DNA of 64,000 nucleotides from Portunus trituberculatus (taxonomy: Eukaryota; Arthropoda; Malacostraca; Decapoda; Portunidae). The position numbers and the translations under genes were made by a program. Below are positions 45,979 to 57,407 of the stretch, piece after piece. Position 1 is the first letter of the stretch. Every line of letters starts with the position of its first letter. The DNA is taken from NCBI RefSeq assembly GCF_017591435.1, contig NC_059304.1, positions 26,544,248 through 26,608,247 on the forward strand. The letters run 5' to 3'. The notes beneath the pieces are model-generated. The model worked only from the letters and a program-made list of their open reading frames with translations, searched no databases and was not told where the DNA came from.

Positions 45979-48840
45979 TCCATTAATGCCCGCACTCCTC
46001 TTACGGATGTCTTTAAGAAAGTCCGCCGAATTGCTGGGAAGTATTCTGCTCCCACCCCCCCCCCACCACCGGTTTTGTTGTCGGCTGGGCGAACGGTGGC
46101 TAACCCTAAGACTGTCGCCGACCTCTTTGCGATCACTTTGCCAGTGTTTCCCGGAAGGATCCTGCAGCCCCGGGCGCACGTCACCGCCAGAGAATGGAAT
46201 CTCTCGGCATAAATTTTTCTTCCTCTAGAGGGGAGTCATATAATGTCCCTTTATCTGCCTCCGAGTTGCGGACTGCTTTGTCCCAGTGTCATGACTCTTC
46301 TCCTGGTCCAGACGACATTCCTTATGCTTTTTTGCGTCACATGTCTGATCAGGCTTTTAACTTTTTATTAAATGTATATAATATGATTTGGCATACCGGT
46401 GACTTTCCATTTTCTTGGGCTGTGGTAGTGGTTCTCCCATTTCCAAAGCCTGGGAAAGATCATCTCCAGGCTACGAATTACCGTCCTATATCTTTGACGT
46501 CTTGTATTTGTAAAGTGTTAGAAAAGATGGTAAATGTAAGACTCATGTGGTACTTGGAGAGGGGGAAGTACTTGTCATCGGTACAGTATGGCTTCCGTAA
46601 GATGAGATCTACTACTGATGCTCTTTTATCCCTGGTGTCCTCTATTTGTGAGGCCTTTGCTAATCACCACCACCAGGTTACTACGGTATTTTTTGACCTG
46701 GAGAAGACCTACAACACAGCTTGGTGTCATGGGATTTTACGTTTCTTGTTTAATTTTGGTCTCCGTGGCCACCTTCCTATTTTTATCGAGCTGTTTTTAT
46801 CCAGACGTCTTTTACGGGTTCGAATGGGGAGTGTTCTCTCCGATGCTACTGCTCTAAATGACGGTGTCCCACAGGGAAGTATTCTTAGTGTTACGCTATT
46901 CGCAGTTGCAATAAATGGTGTTATAGATACTCTACGGGATGGCGTTCACATCTCTTTATATGTGGACGACTTGTGCATCTCTTTGCTGTTGCTAGGATGT
47001 CACTGATTGAGCGAAAGCTCCAACTGGCAATCAATCGAGTGTCCAGTTGGGCCAACATAGATGGTTTTCGTTTCTCCACCTCAATGACCGTTGCTATGCA
47101 TTTTTGTCGTAATCGTGGCGTTCATCCAGATCCCGATTTATATTTAACCAATAGACGCATCTCATGTGTGGAGGCCACTCAATATCTTGGCCTATTGTTT
47201 GACAACCGTCTTACTTGGGTTCCCCATTTCCGTTCGCTAAAAGCGTCTTCCAGGACGGTTCTATCCCTTCTTCGGGTTTTAGGTCACACCTCTTGGGGTG
47301 CGGACAGGGATACTTTGCTGCTTCTGCACCGTACACTCGTACTCCCAAAGTTGGAATACGGCTGTGAGATCTACTCATCCGCAACGGATGCACGGCTACG
47401 CGTGCTTGACTCCGTGCATCATGCTGGGGTTCGCTTGGCTACGGGTGCATTTCAGACATCTCCAATACCTAGTATATTAGTGGATGCCGGATTCTTGCTG
47501 CTCGACCTTCGGCGCCAGTCTTCGATGCTCCGGTGTTGGTTTCGCACCCACAGTCTTCCTGATTCTGTCACTTGTCTGTCAATATTGCGGGACTTTCGTT
47601 CGGAGGTGTGTGTCACTCGACCTGGTCTCCCTAAACCTTTTAGCCATCGAGTTGCAAATCTCATGGAGGATTTATCTATCGACCCCACTCCTGTGTACAC
47701 TTTCCGGTTATTGGCAACTTCCTGTTATCTCATTATGCCCTCCTGCCATGGATGGCAAGAAGGATTTTCTGCCAGCTCTGTCCAACACACGGTTTTTAGA
47801 ACATTTTTTTTATCCATTCTAAAGATATTTCTGTTTTTACTGATGGTTCCAAATCCGACGCAGGCATTGGGTTTAGTGTGGTTTTCCCCTCTTTTTATCG
47901 GTGTGGCAGTCTTTCTTCAGTGGCATCCGTCTTTCTGCGGAGCTGTCTGCCATAGTCCTAGCTTTACAAATAATTTTTACTCTCCCGGTTTCGTCTTTTA
48001 CAATTTTTAGTGACTGTCGCAGTGTTCTTACTTCTTTCTCTTGCACTATATCCTTTAACCCTTTGGTTTTATCAGCCCTGGAGTGGCTATATCTTCTTAC
48101 ACAACGAGGATATCGTGTTGGGTTCTGTTGGGTCCCTGGTCACGTTGGTGTTCCAGGGAATGAACACGCAGATCGCTTCGCTAAAGAGGCAGCAAGTCGC
48201 GCTCCATCTCCTGCCCCTGTTCCGTTTCGAGATGTCTTTCCTCTAAGTCGTGAGGCAGTTGCAGCAATTTGGCAGAGGAGATGGCTAACGGGGGTCGCAA
48301 CCTCGAAAATGGGAGAGATCACTATTTCCTCTATCCCTCAATGGGCATACACCCATGTCCGGGATCGCCGTTTACAGACTTTATTGGCGCGACTGCGTAT
48401 AAGTCACACGTACCTTACAAATAAGTATCTCATGACCACGGACCCTCAACCTTACTGTGATGACTGTCTGGTGCCACTCACAGTACGGCACCTACTTGTC
48501 GAGTGCCCCAGCTTGATAGACCTGCGACACCGCTATCTCTATCGGTGCCGCGATGGAGATAGTGGTGTCTATCTCCTATCTGAGGTCCTTGGACCATCGT
48601 GTATGGCCCTTGGCCATAATGTTTTTGACTTTTTGGGAGAGGCTGGCCTCCTCCCCTATTTGTGAATTTTAGAATTTTATTATATTTTATTACATGTATT
48701 TCAATTTTTTATAAAGTTTTATTGTCTTTTTAGTTTTTTATATTGATTGCTTTTAATTGCTTTTAGTTATTTTATAAATGTTGCGGCGCCAAATGACCTT
48801 CGCCGTTGCGGCGCCTAAATAAAATCCATCCAACCATCCA
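45979..48840 (+). mobile_element. I-group LINE copy D (5'-truncated, 3' member of compound insertion)
   Basis: Starts inside ORF2 at TCCATTAATGCCC, joined directly to the tail of copy C, and ends with the 3' hairpin (48785-48815) and an ATCC-rich tail (AAATCCATCCAACCATCCA) followed by TCTTAAC, the repeat of 34129-34135. Together C and D occupy one insertion site in the CR1-like element. This is what one expects from RT template jumping between two RNAs, or from a later tandem duplication. Confidence 0.82.
45981..48665 (+). pseudogene. I-group LINE copy D ORF2 (linker-RT-RNase H)
   Basis: Linker INARTPLTDVFKKVRRIAGK (a CCCCCCCCC run here adds proline codons), a shift near 46150, then 46194-47006: SSPGPDDIPYAFLRHMSDQA, NYRPISLTSCICKVLEKMVN, DLEKTYNTAWCHGIL and NDGVPQGSILSVTLF to SLYVDDLCIS. 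A shift follows, then RT thumb (SLIERKLQLAINRVSSWANI) to 47700. RNase H in pieces: FTDGSKSDAGIGF in one frame, FCGAVCHS in place of TAELSAI owing to a shift near 47935, then FSDCRSVLT, WVPGHVGVPGNEHADRFAKE; ends with CDDCLVPLTVRHLLVECPS and LLPYL* at 48665. Confidence 0.83.
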
Positions 48841-48892
48841 TCTTAACCTACATCTCTCTAAGGAATGCAGATTAATTTTTTTCAGTCTCTCT

Positions 48893-49575
48893 TCATAGGG
48901 AATATCCCTCATTCTCTATCTTTTTCGTCATCCTCTTCTGCACTGACTCCAACAGAGCTATGTCCTTCCTGTAATGTGGGGACCAGAATTGTACCGCATA
49001 GTCAAGATGTGGCCTGACCAGCGCCAAGTATAATTTTTGTATTACTTCAGGACTCCTGCTTTTAAAACTTCTAAAAATGAAACCTAAAAAATACTCTATT
49101 CGCCTTATTTCTGGCCTCAATACATTGCTTCCTTGTACTGAGATCAGAGCTAACTATGACTACTAAATCTTTCTCATACTTAGAACTTCCTAGTGCCACG
49201 TTATCTATTGTGTACCTATTACTTGAATTAACTCTACCCACGCTCAGCACCCTGCACTTTCATCCTATCCAAGTCAGCCTGCAAAGCCTTGGCATCCGAA
49301 TCGGACCTAATTAATCTACCTATCTTTGTGTCGTCGCCAAATTTACTGATATCACTATTAATTCCACTATCCAAGTCGTTGATATATATTAGAAATAATA
49401 ATGGCCCTAAAACTGAGCCCTGCGGAACCCCACTAACTACTTCTCCCCACTCGGAATTCGATCCGTTAATTACTATCCTTTGTCGCCTTTCGTCTAACCA
49501 CGCTTTAATCTAGCCTAATATTCTACCCTCTATACCGTGTGCTTTAACCTTTTTTAAGAGCCTCTAGTGAGGTAC
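48893..49575 (-). pseudogene. CR1-like copy 2 RT C-terminal half
   Basis: Minus-strand pieces: YKVQGAE-type tail, [60 protein letters not shown] (48893-49120). Upstream (49200-49450) come [47 protein letters not shown] and GVPQGSVLGPLLFLIYINDL in changing frames. FGDD replaces the usual (Y/F)xDD context and is the expected CR1/L2 form. Cut at 49575 by a SINE. Confidence 0.75.
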
Positions 49576-49782
49576 AGTGGAACCATGCGTGCTTTGGGGT
49601 CCGAGGGATCTCCAAGCGCACGGGTTCGAATCCTGTCCACGGTCCGAGTGTAGGTTGGGCTTCCTCACTCGGGGCAACAATTTCCTAGCGGGTGGGCTTT
49701 GAGATAGGAGGTACCCCAAAAAGTATCTCCTTTAGCCCATAAATTCCCGTGATAAGCACCCATGGTATAAATAAAAAAAAAA
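49576..49782 (+). mobile_element. tRNA-derived SINE (family 3)
   Basis: Head AGTGGAACCATGCGTGCTTT through CACGGGTTCGAATCCTGTCC is tRNA-like with a polymerase III B box (GGGTTCGAATCC). Body CCGAGTGTAGGTTGGGCTTC, CGGGTGGGCTTTGAGATAGG; ends GGTATAAATAAAAAAAAAA. Inserted between GGCTTTACTGAAAGC (right) and TCTAGTGAGGTAC (left) in the CR1-like RT. Distinct from families 1 and 2. No clean target duplication. Confidence 0.82.
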
Positions 49783-50575
49783 GGCTTTACTGAAAGCTAA
49801 GTATAGAATGTCATAAATATCACCTTTATCTGCCGTCTCATAAACCTTACTATAAAAGCTCATCAAGTTTGTTAGACACGACTTCCCCTTCGTAAATCCA
49901 TGTTGAGTGTAATTTATCAAGCCGTGTTTGTCTAGGTGTTCCCTAATGTTTTTCGCTATTATTGATTTCATTAATTTACCCACACCTGAAGTTAAGCTGA
50001 CAGGCCTGTAATTAGACGTTAGGGTTTTATCTCCCTTAAATATGGGAACTACATTAGCTTCTCTCTACATTATCGGTACCTCAACTGATTCCAGTGACAT
50101 CTTAAAAAGTACCTCTAATGGCTCGCTTACGACTTTATTGCACTCCTTTAGAACTGGAAATACTTCATCAGGTCTCGGTGACTTGAATTTCTTTAGTTTA
50201 TCTATCTCCTGTTCTACCATCGCCTTAGTTATATGAATATCTATCAGCTTTTCACTTTCCTCTGCCCTAAATATCTGTTCACTATCTGGAATTTCCTGTG
50301 TGTTCTGGGTGAAGACAGTTAAAAAATACTCGTTCATAATTCTACTAGTCTCTTCCGCAGAACTAGCCATTTCCCCATTTGTTGTCCTTAAGGAACCTAT
50401 TTCTTCTCTACTTTTCGTCTTGTATAGCTGAAAAAATCCCTTGGGGTCCGTCTTTGCTCGGCTGGCTAACCTCAACTCATATTCACTTTTAACTTTCCTC
50501 GTTAACCTCTTAACTGTTCTTACTAATTCATGGTATTGTGGCCTTAAAGCCTCATCTCCTGCCTTTAGCCTCTTT

Positions 50576-50673
<98 letters not shown>

Positions 50674-51315
50674 CTTTTTTGCCCTATGCATCGCTTTAAT
50701 CTGTCTGTCATCCACTTAGGGTCCTTGCTTCGTGATTCTATTGTTTTATATGGAATGTTGGCTATCTGACCGTCACATATTTTATGTAGGAACTCGGTAT
50801 AGCTCTCATTAACCCTCAGCCGACCGGGATTCCTCCCATGTTCTAATCCAGCTTCCCCGTCTGCCTCACTCTCCGTCCCACCCCGACTTCACACCTCCCC
50901 CTCTTTTCTGCTCCTCCCTTCCTTCTACCTGTATAAATCTGCCTTGTCCCTGCCAAGCGATTTTTAAATACTCCCTTAAGCCCTCCAAATTAGCCTTTCT
51001 GAAGTCAGGTACTCTTCTGTTTTTTTTTTTTTTTTTTTTTTTTCTAAAAGTTTCATGCCATTTCAATGTATACCTTACTTCTTTGTGATCGCAGTTACTT
51101 AAATGGCATCCAACCTCCACCTGTGTAACTGCCTCCTCCCTGTTTGTCAAAATTAAATCTAGAATATTATTTCCCTGTGTGGGTTCTAAAATGACTTGCT
51201 TTAAAAAATTATCCTGTATGACCATAATGAACTCATATGCTTCCCTGTTACCCACCATCAAGTTCCAATCAACACTGAGGAAAACAATGGGTTTGGTCCC
51301 GTCCGCCAAACACGT
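49783..51315 (-). pseudogene. CR1-like copy 2 RT N-terminal half, linker and endonuclease C-terminus
   Basis: In 5'-3' minus order: endonuclease end (WNLMVGNREAYEFIMVIQDN, NNILDLILTNREEAVTQVEV, LSNCDHKEVRYTLKW) at 51260-51050; linker (RVPDFRKANLEGLREYLKI); an (AT)n array at 50588-50671; linker helix (ALRPQYHELVRTVKRLTRKV, ELRLASRAKTDPKGFFQLYK); start of RT (IDKLKKFKSPRPDEVFPVLK) and QHGFTKGKSCLTNLMSFYSK, DILYLAFSKAF to 49783. A poly-A tract (51020-51043 on plus as T) interrupts it. Cut at 51315 by copy E, with CCGCCAAACACGT duplicated. Confidence 0.82.
50588..50671. repeat. (AT)n microsatellite inside LINE ORF2
   Basis: AT array of about 84 bp next to a short CATA run, interrupting the CR1-like linker; produces spurious Ile-Tyr repeats in translation. 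Confidence 0.95.
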
Positions 51316-53402
51316 CCCCCCGAGATGAGAACCGCCTATTAGTAGTGGGGGGGGGGGCTTGCGTGCCCCTGTGACCTGGCGAGCTAGGCTAGAGGGGGCT
51401 TAGGCCCCTGCTCTGCCCTTTCGAGGGGTAGAGGGCTACCCATGCTAGTAACGTCGCCAGTGAGGGGCCAGACTAAATGGTTCCTACGTAGGCTGCCAGT
51501 GGACCAGCGGAGCCACCCGTTGGAGGGATCGCCCAATAGGGGTCGTCCTGTACTGGATGGTTGGGTGTTCAGGCTGGGATGCTTTGGGAGGGGGGTCTCA
51601 GCTCTGTCGTGGACAAACTTTCGTATCATGTGGGACCTTTTTTTTAAAACGACTGGTCCGCATGGGAACGAGGTACCCCGTCCACGGCAGCCAGCGCTCC
51701 CTCCCAATGTAGTCCCAGTAGGTGGTTTCCCTTGCCCCTGGAGCCAATTTTTTTTTTTTTTTTTGTAACTTTATACATATGGTGAAACACAAAAAACTGT
51801 CAGGTTCTCGTGAGGTGACTGACCTGGCCCGCGAGACGTCATCTTCAGATCTGAGTGGGAAGGAGGATTCCCCTCCACAAGAGCCTCCCGCAGCAGTCTC
51901 CTGTTCTGGGAGTTCTTCTGAGGGACGTATTTCTGCTGCATATGACTCCCTTGTGATGGTAAATGTTAACCCATCATTTTCTTATCACGCCTTGCACTCG
52001 CTTTTCATGGTGTATAGCACGGTTGTTCGCATTCGACTTGTTTATGGTAAGGATTTTCCATCTAATCGCTGCTATGTGACTTTTCTGTCATGTGACGATG
52101 CCTGTCTGGCTTATGAACATGTAGCATCTCTTCCCCTTGCCGGCTCTGGCTTCAAAACTAAATTTTTCCAGTCACGTAATATTTCAGACAATGATTTGGA
52201 TTATATCCCGAATGGTTTTGAAAGCTACTTAGATAATTCAGTTCCGGAAGTTCGCCACATCCCGCCTCCACGTTGGTTTGAAGGGTACTACAGAAATGGG
52301 CGCGGGAATTTCATACATGCCTCCCGGTACCTGTCCAAAGAGATCAGCACAATTCCTGAGGGGAATCTGAAGAAATACGGAAAAGGGGTGCTCGTGCGGG
52401 CTAAAGATATTACGCAAGCAAGGATGTTGCAACATCTCCCCTGCCCTAATGACAGTAAGTTTGAGACCGTGAAGGCTCATCCCACCTTCAATTATAGCAA
52501 AGGTTGTGTTTATAGTCAAGATCTTTATGAATTCTCAGAAGAGGAAATACTAGCAATGTGTCCTAGCTCAGTCCAAAAGGTGACTAAGATGAGGAACTCC
52601 TCCAACATGGTCCTTCTCACCTTTTTTGGTTCATCCCTTCCTGACCGTGTTAATATCGGACCTATTAATCTTAGGGTGAGGCGTTTTATTTCTCGTCCTC
52701 TTCAGTGTTTCTCATGCTATGGGTACGGTCATAGCAAAAGCTCATGTAAGGAAGCTTCTCGATGTGGTAATTGCTCAGCACTAGACTCACATTCTGAGGA
52801 GCATTGCAATGCTGCTGTTTATTGCTTTCATTGGCGTGATGCTCACCAGGTACGTTCCAGGCAATGCCCCAGGTATTGCCTGGAGCAGGACATTTTACAG
52901 CTTGCTAACACTCAGTTCATCAGCCTAGGTAGTGCCCGCCGTGAATTCCTGTACCGCCAGAAGGCCGGTACTGGTGCGACATCCTATGCTTCATTGGCCG
53001 CTCGCTCTTCAGGTGAGTCTACCGGTCCGAAGACAACTCCTCCTGCTACCTCTCGCTCTGTTGGGGCGGGTGGTCCTGTTCATCTGACTAATAGGTTTGC
53101 CCTTTTGTCCGACGACTTAGTTGAGTCACCTGCAAGAAGCGACGAGAATAATACGGACTTGACCAAACTAACCCATGTAGTGGATGTCCATTTGCCTCCT
53201 GTATCGTCTAAGCCTTTGAAGGGCATGACCAAACGGCACCGCGGCTCTGCGGAGTCGATCGATTTTGTTAGATGCCCACATCATAAGTGAAATATGAAAA
53301 ATATGAAGAAACAAGAAATAAAGATATATTAGAGCGGGAGCCCAGGCCATTTTATTTAAGGGAACGGGGCCATGAAATCACCCATGATAATGGGTAAAAT
53401 GA

Positions 53403-53761
53403 GACATTTATTTAAGGGAACAGCGCCAAGGCCAAATTTGGTGCCAAATCTTTCCTTTGGCTTCCCTGAATGTGAAATGACCAATGACAGCAATTTTAAG
53501 TGTGTCTTTCCCCGCGACAGCAACCCCGATACAGTGAACGAAAGTGACATTTATTTAAGGGAACAGCGCCAAGGCCAATTTTGGTGCCAAATCTTTCCTT
53601 TGGCTTTCCTGAATGTGAAATGACCAATGACAGCAATTTTAAGTGTGGCCTTACCTGCGACAGCAACCCCGATACAGTGAACGAAAGTGACATTTATTTA
53701 AGGGAACAGCGCCAAGGCTAATTTTGGTGCCAAATCTTTCCTTTGGCTTCCCTGAATGTGA

Positions 53762-53763
<2 letters not shown>
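53403..53763. repeat. 143-bp tandem units of the left inverted repeat
   Basis: Units start with GACATTTATTTAAGGGAACA at 53403, 53546 and 53689 (exact 143-bp period; the third is partial). Each contains GGTGCCAAATCTTTCCTTTG, AATGACCAATGACAGCAATT and CGACAGCAACCCCGATACAG. The same units occur inverted at about 58138-58423. Confidence 0.95.
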
Positions 53764-53799
<36 letters not shown>

Positions 53800-53815
53800 T
53801 AATAATAATGATAAA

Positions 53816-53861
<46 letters not shown>

Positions 53862-53880
53862 CTGCTACTACTACTTCTGC

Positions 53881-53924
<44 letters not shown>

Positions 53925-53965
53925 GTAATAATAATAATAATGATAAAACTACTACTACTACTACA

Positions 53966-54039
<74 letters not shown>

Positions 54040-54046
54040 AGTATTA
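53764..54046. repeat. Alternating (AAT)n and (ACT)n arrays
   Basis: Five blocks, AAT-ACT-AAT-ACT-AAT, with the junction AATGATAAAACTACT occurring twice, so a compound AAT/ACT unit of about 130 bp was itself duplicated. Open on both strands as poly-Ile/poly-Leu or poly-Leu/poly-Val only. Confidence 0.93.
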
Positions 54047-54139
54047 TTTTTTCCATCTAGCAATATAGTGAACATGATTACATAAGAATAACAAACTGTT
54101 TGCCAAAAAAGTGTAAAGCCAACACAAATATCATGTTTA

Positions 54140-54923
54140 ATGTACGTAGGTCATATTCCTTGCATTTCAGCTTGTGCTTGGGACAACTTCGATGTTAACA
54201 CGGAGACCTTAGATGGCAAGAGCACATTGCACTGCACAGTAGGAATTTGTTACCAGAATGCAGTACCAAAAGAGGAGCTATCACATCCATCAATGACATC
54301 TAGAGTACAGACAGTGACAGGACGGATGAGGAGGTGCTTTGATGTCAGAGAAGGGAGTATTGCTCCTCTTTCTGTATCTTTAAAACAGGCCCAGTTCCGG
54401 CTGATTCCATCCTCTAAGGTGACAGAGTTGATATATCTCCGTCAGAGTTGTCTTGATTTCATGTGGCTTCTTCAGTCTTTTTCACAGAAACAACCACTCT
54501 TCACTGGGTTTATTTCTCTGTATGTGACTGATGCTCTCCCTCAAACTGTAATTACATACATGGATCCTATAGCTAAGCCCCCTACAAGCAATGATGTAGT
54601 ACAGGAGACTATGGTCCGTTCACTAAAAGTGGCAAGGGATACAAACCAAGAATATGGTTTCGTAACCTATGACCTTGCAGTAGCCCAAAAGGCATATTCT
54701 ATTCAAGCTCTGCAAGCTCCTGTTTTGACAAACTGGTCATACTGATGGGAAACTTTCACCTCGAATTAGCTTTCTATGGAGCTATAGGAACATTTTTGGC
54801 TGATTCAGGCATTGAATATCTTCTCACAGAATCAGGTATCTTGGGTGAAGGTTCTGTCAGTGGATTCATAAAGGAAAATTTTACAATAGATGTAGTAGAA
54901 TTCACCAAATTCTTGCTGCTGTA
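54140..54923 (+). pseudogene. Transposase-like N-terminal part of the FEN1/XPG protein (two frameshifts)
   Basis: A likely acceptor TTCCTTGCATTTCAG ends at 54170; reading begins ACAWDNFDVNTETLDGKSTL and HCTVGICYQN, a conserved Asp-rich start. It continues through RMRRCFDVREGSIAPLSVSL and TYMDPIAKPPTSNDVVQETM to YDLAVAQKAYSIQALQAPV. One missing base in a T run near 54730 moves the frame to LVILMGNFHLELAFYGAIGT, FLADSGIEYLLTESGIL; a second single-base loss near 54878 (AAAGGAAAATTTT) moves it to YNRCSRIHQILAAVMERALF, which enters the next feature. The upstream exon(s) were not found. The DNFD, GNFH and later LEQTVNRDA motifs could be RNase H-fold transposase positions (inference). Confidence 0.7.
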
Positions 54924-57242
54924 ATGGAACGAGCCCTCTTCAAGAGGTATTTGGATTTCCTAACAGATGAGGAAGAGACCCTTGTCCAAGAAATTTGTTC
55001 CTACAGTAGTACTACAGCCGAGTATTGTCAGACTGTAACTGAAACTACTTTGTTAAAAAATATACTAGATAGGTATGAAAACTTCTTGCATGACAACATA
55101 GAAGGGAAATATGGGAGCACAGCAGCATACTGGGCTTGCTATGTATATCTCATTAACAGGGTGCACAGAACACTGCAGCGAGCTGTGCGTACCAATGACG
55201 TCGACCTGTATATACGTGTTCTCGTGTGTGTGAATGAAGTATTCTTTGCTTTAAACCGCCCCAATTACGCAAGATGGAGTTCTCTATTCCTCTGCAAACT
55301 CCGAGAACTGGATCCAACAGCCCGTGCAATTCTGGATGGCGGTGCATTGTCAGTTCGACGAACAAAGAAATCATATGCCAGATGTGCCGTTGACCTGGCC
55401 TTAGAACAGACAGTGAACAGAGATGCAGCATCCCCCATGAAAGGTATCACATTTTTCAGAAACTCAGAAAGCGCCTTTCGGAGGTGGTCAGTCAGCCTCG
55501 CTCAGCGTGGTATGGCCATGTCAGAGCTCCGCCAAATGGCTGGCCTTCAGATGGGAGAGGAGCCAATGATGCAGCTGCGGAGATGGAGAATAAAGCGAGA
55601 CAATGAAGACATGGATGGTTTGGCCAAAACTGTTGACAACACTTGCAACCCATTTGCAAGTAGTGCTCCAACTTCTCTTGTCAATTTAGCAACAGGAAAG
55701 ATCACTAAGGAAGAAACAGAGAAGTTTCTTCTTGACACGTTGTCACGTGGCAGACGGCTGCGAGAGAAATTTGAGGAAGAGTGTGCAACTGATAGCTCAC
55801 GGTTTCTTAAGCCAGTAGCAAGGATAAAAATGCTGAATTTTGATGCAGAAAATATACATGTAAACGAAGCTAAATCAACCCTGCGAAAGATGAAGGCTGC
55901 TAAAGGGGTCAGGGATGTTTTTGGACGCATTTTGGCTCTTGAAGACATGAATAATGACAAGCTTAACTTGAAAAACATTCTAAGTTATCCTATTACATCA
56001 GTGCCTCTATCTCTTGCACACAGTGACGGAACGCCTTTGAAGACGGACAAGGCCACCTTAACAAAAGCCCTGGAAAGCAAACAGCAGACTGTGCTTGCAC
56101 ATAACAGTCTCCCCCAAATTAAGGCTACAATTATAGATGGAGGAAACATCCTCCACGAAACTTTAGGCAAGCACAACAAGTCCACGTATGCAACCATGGC
56201 CAGGGATTTGCTAGTAAAGATTTGTTCCAGCTACGGAGAAGAGATCCACTTGGTACTTGACAAGTACAAGTCGCCATCTATAAAAGACAGTGAGCGAACT
56301 ATGCGTGGTTCTTGCATGCATCAGACTTTTGTCATAACTGGTTCTGAACAGACGCAGAGACAAAATGGGACAGAGCTACTAAAAAGCTGCTCATTTAAGG
56401 AAGAGTTTGCACGCTTCATTATGCAGGAGTGGAAGAAGCCCCAATATGGGTCAATTATAGGAAGAAAAAGGGTATATATTTCACATGATGGAATGTGCAT
56501 ACAGTTAAAGAACAATGAACTGGGTTTGCTACAAATCCTCCAACCCAGTCATTTTCAAGGTTGTCATGAAGAGGCCGACACACTCATTGCATTCCATGCA
56601 AAGAACATTTCCACAGGTCACATACTTGTACGTTCCACAGACACTGATGTTCTAATTATTCTTCTCAGCATTGTTCAAAGAACAAAAAGTATCAGCATCA
56701 TCATGGACTATGGAGCAGGGAATAACCGGAGGTACATAAATGTTTCAGAGATTGCTGATGTTCTTGAACGAGAAAATTCTGGATTAACTGAAGCTCTTCT
56801 GGGGTACCATGCCCTAACCGGTTGTGATTTTAACCCATGCTTTTTCAGGAAAGGCAAGGTGAAGCCCTTTAAAAGCATTGTAGCAGATGAAGAGTATGTA
56901 ACAGCACTGCGATCTCTAACGTCGCTCGACGTCGACATTCCAGGTGTTACTAGATATATTACTTTCCTATATGGTGAAAAATCTTCTAATATCAATGAAG
57001 CAAGATTCAAAGCCTTCATGCGAATGAGTTATGGTAATAATAAAGAACCTTTGACCAAACTAAAGAAGATCAACTGTGCCTCATTACCTCCTTGCCAGAA
57101 GGTCCTTTATAATCAGATCAAACGAGCACAGTTTGTGGCAAGGTACTGGAAGAGGGCAGATCAGACTGATCCATCTGGCACGGAAAATCCTACTGACTAC
57201 GGATGGAGGGAGAATCAGAACGGTATGTTGGAGCCAGACTGA
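54924..57242 (+). CDS. Transposon protein with C-terminal FEN1/XPG-like nuclease domain (772-codon frame)
   Basis: The ATG at 54924 is internal; the protein really starts upstream. Residues 1-215 are helical and rich in conserved-looking motifs (YWACYVYLINRVHRTLQRAV, RPNYARWSSLFL, LEQTVNRDAASPMKGI). From about 400 come the FEN1/XPG hallmarks: Asp405 in IIDGGNILHE, Asp446 in HLVLDKYKSPS, Glu550 and Asp552 in HEEADT, Asp573 and Asp575 in TDTDVLI, Asp635 in LTGCDF. Human FEN1 has Asp34, Asp86, Glu158, Glu160, Asp179, Asp181 and Asp233, a very similar spacing. Basic FRKGKVKPF follows. The frame ends at a TGA (57240) where Trp (EPDW) would be expected; translation continues in frame with an acidic tail (NDDDDDNKV, EDQWE) to TAA at 57405-57407. 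Nuclear DNA nuclease/transposition role is inferred. Confidence 0.8.
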   Translation: MERALFKRYLDFLTDEEETLVQEICSYSSTTAEYCQTVTETTLLKNILDRYENFLHDNIEGKYGSTAAYWACYVYLINRVHRTLQRAVRTNDVDLYIRVLVCVNEVFFALNRPNYARWSSLFLCKLRELDPTARAILDGGALSVRRTKKSYARCAVDLALEQTVNRDAASPMKGITFFRNSESAFRRWSVSLAQRGMAMSELRQMAGLQMGEEPMMQLRRWRIKRDNEDMDGLAKTVDNTCNPFASSAPTSLVNLATGKITKEETEKFLLDTLSRGRRLREKFEEECATDSSRFLKPVARIKMLNFDAENIHVNEAKSTLRKMKAAKGVRDVFGRILALEDMNNDKLNLKNILSYPITSVPLSLAHSDGTPLKTDKATLTKALESKQQTVLAHNSLPQIKATIIDGGNILHETLGKHNKSTYATMARDLLVKICSSYGEEIHLVLDKYKSPSIKDSERTMRGSCMHQTFVITGSEQTQRQNGTELLKSCSFKEEFARFIMQEWKKPQYGSIIGRKRVYISHDGMCIQLKNNELGLLQILQPSHFQGCHEEADTLIAFHAKNISTGHILVRSTDTDVLIILLSIVQRTKSISIIMDYGAGNNRRYINVSEIADVLERENSGLTEALLGYHALTGCDFNPCFFRKGKVKPFKSIVADEEYVTALRSLTSLDVDIPGVTRYITFLYGEKSSNINEARFKAFMRMSYGNNKEPLTKLKKINCASLPPCQKVLYNQIKRAQFVARYWKRADQTDPSGTENPTDYGWRENQNGMLEPD

Positions 57243-57407
57243 TATGCAGGGTCTTCTCTCCCATCACTCATTACAGATACACAGACAAATGATGATGACG
57301 ACGATAATAAAGTGTTGTCAAAGGATGCTGAAGAATCCGATAAGGCCTGGAGTGAAGACAGTGACAATGAAGTTTTATGTCACGTAACAGAGGACCAGTG
57401 GGAGTAA

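Noticed and set aside
57240..57242. UGA as a selenocysteine codon in the nuclease protein
   Set aside because: The position expects Trp (EPDW), a single TGG-to-TGA change explains it, and no SECIS-like element was evident.
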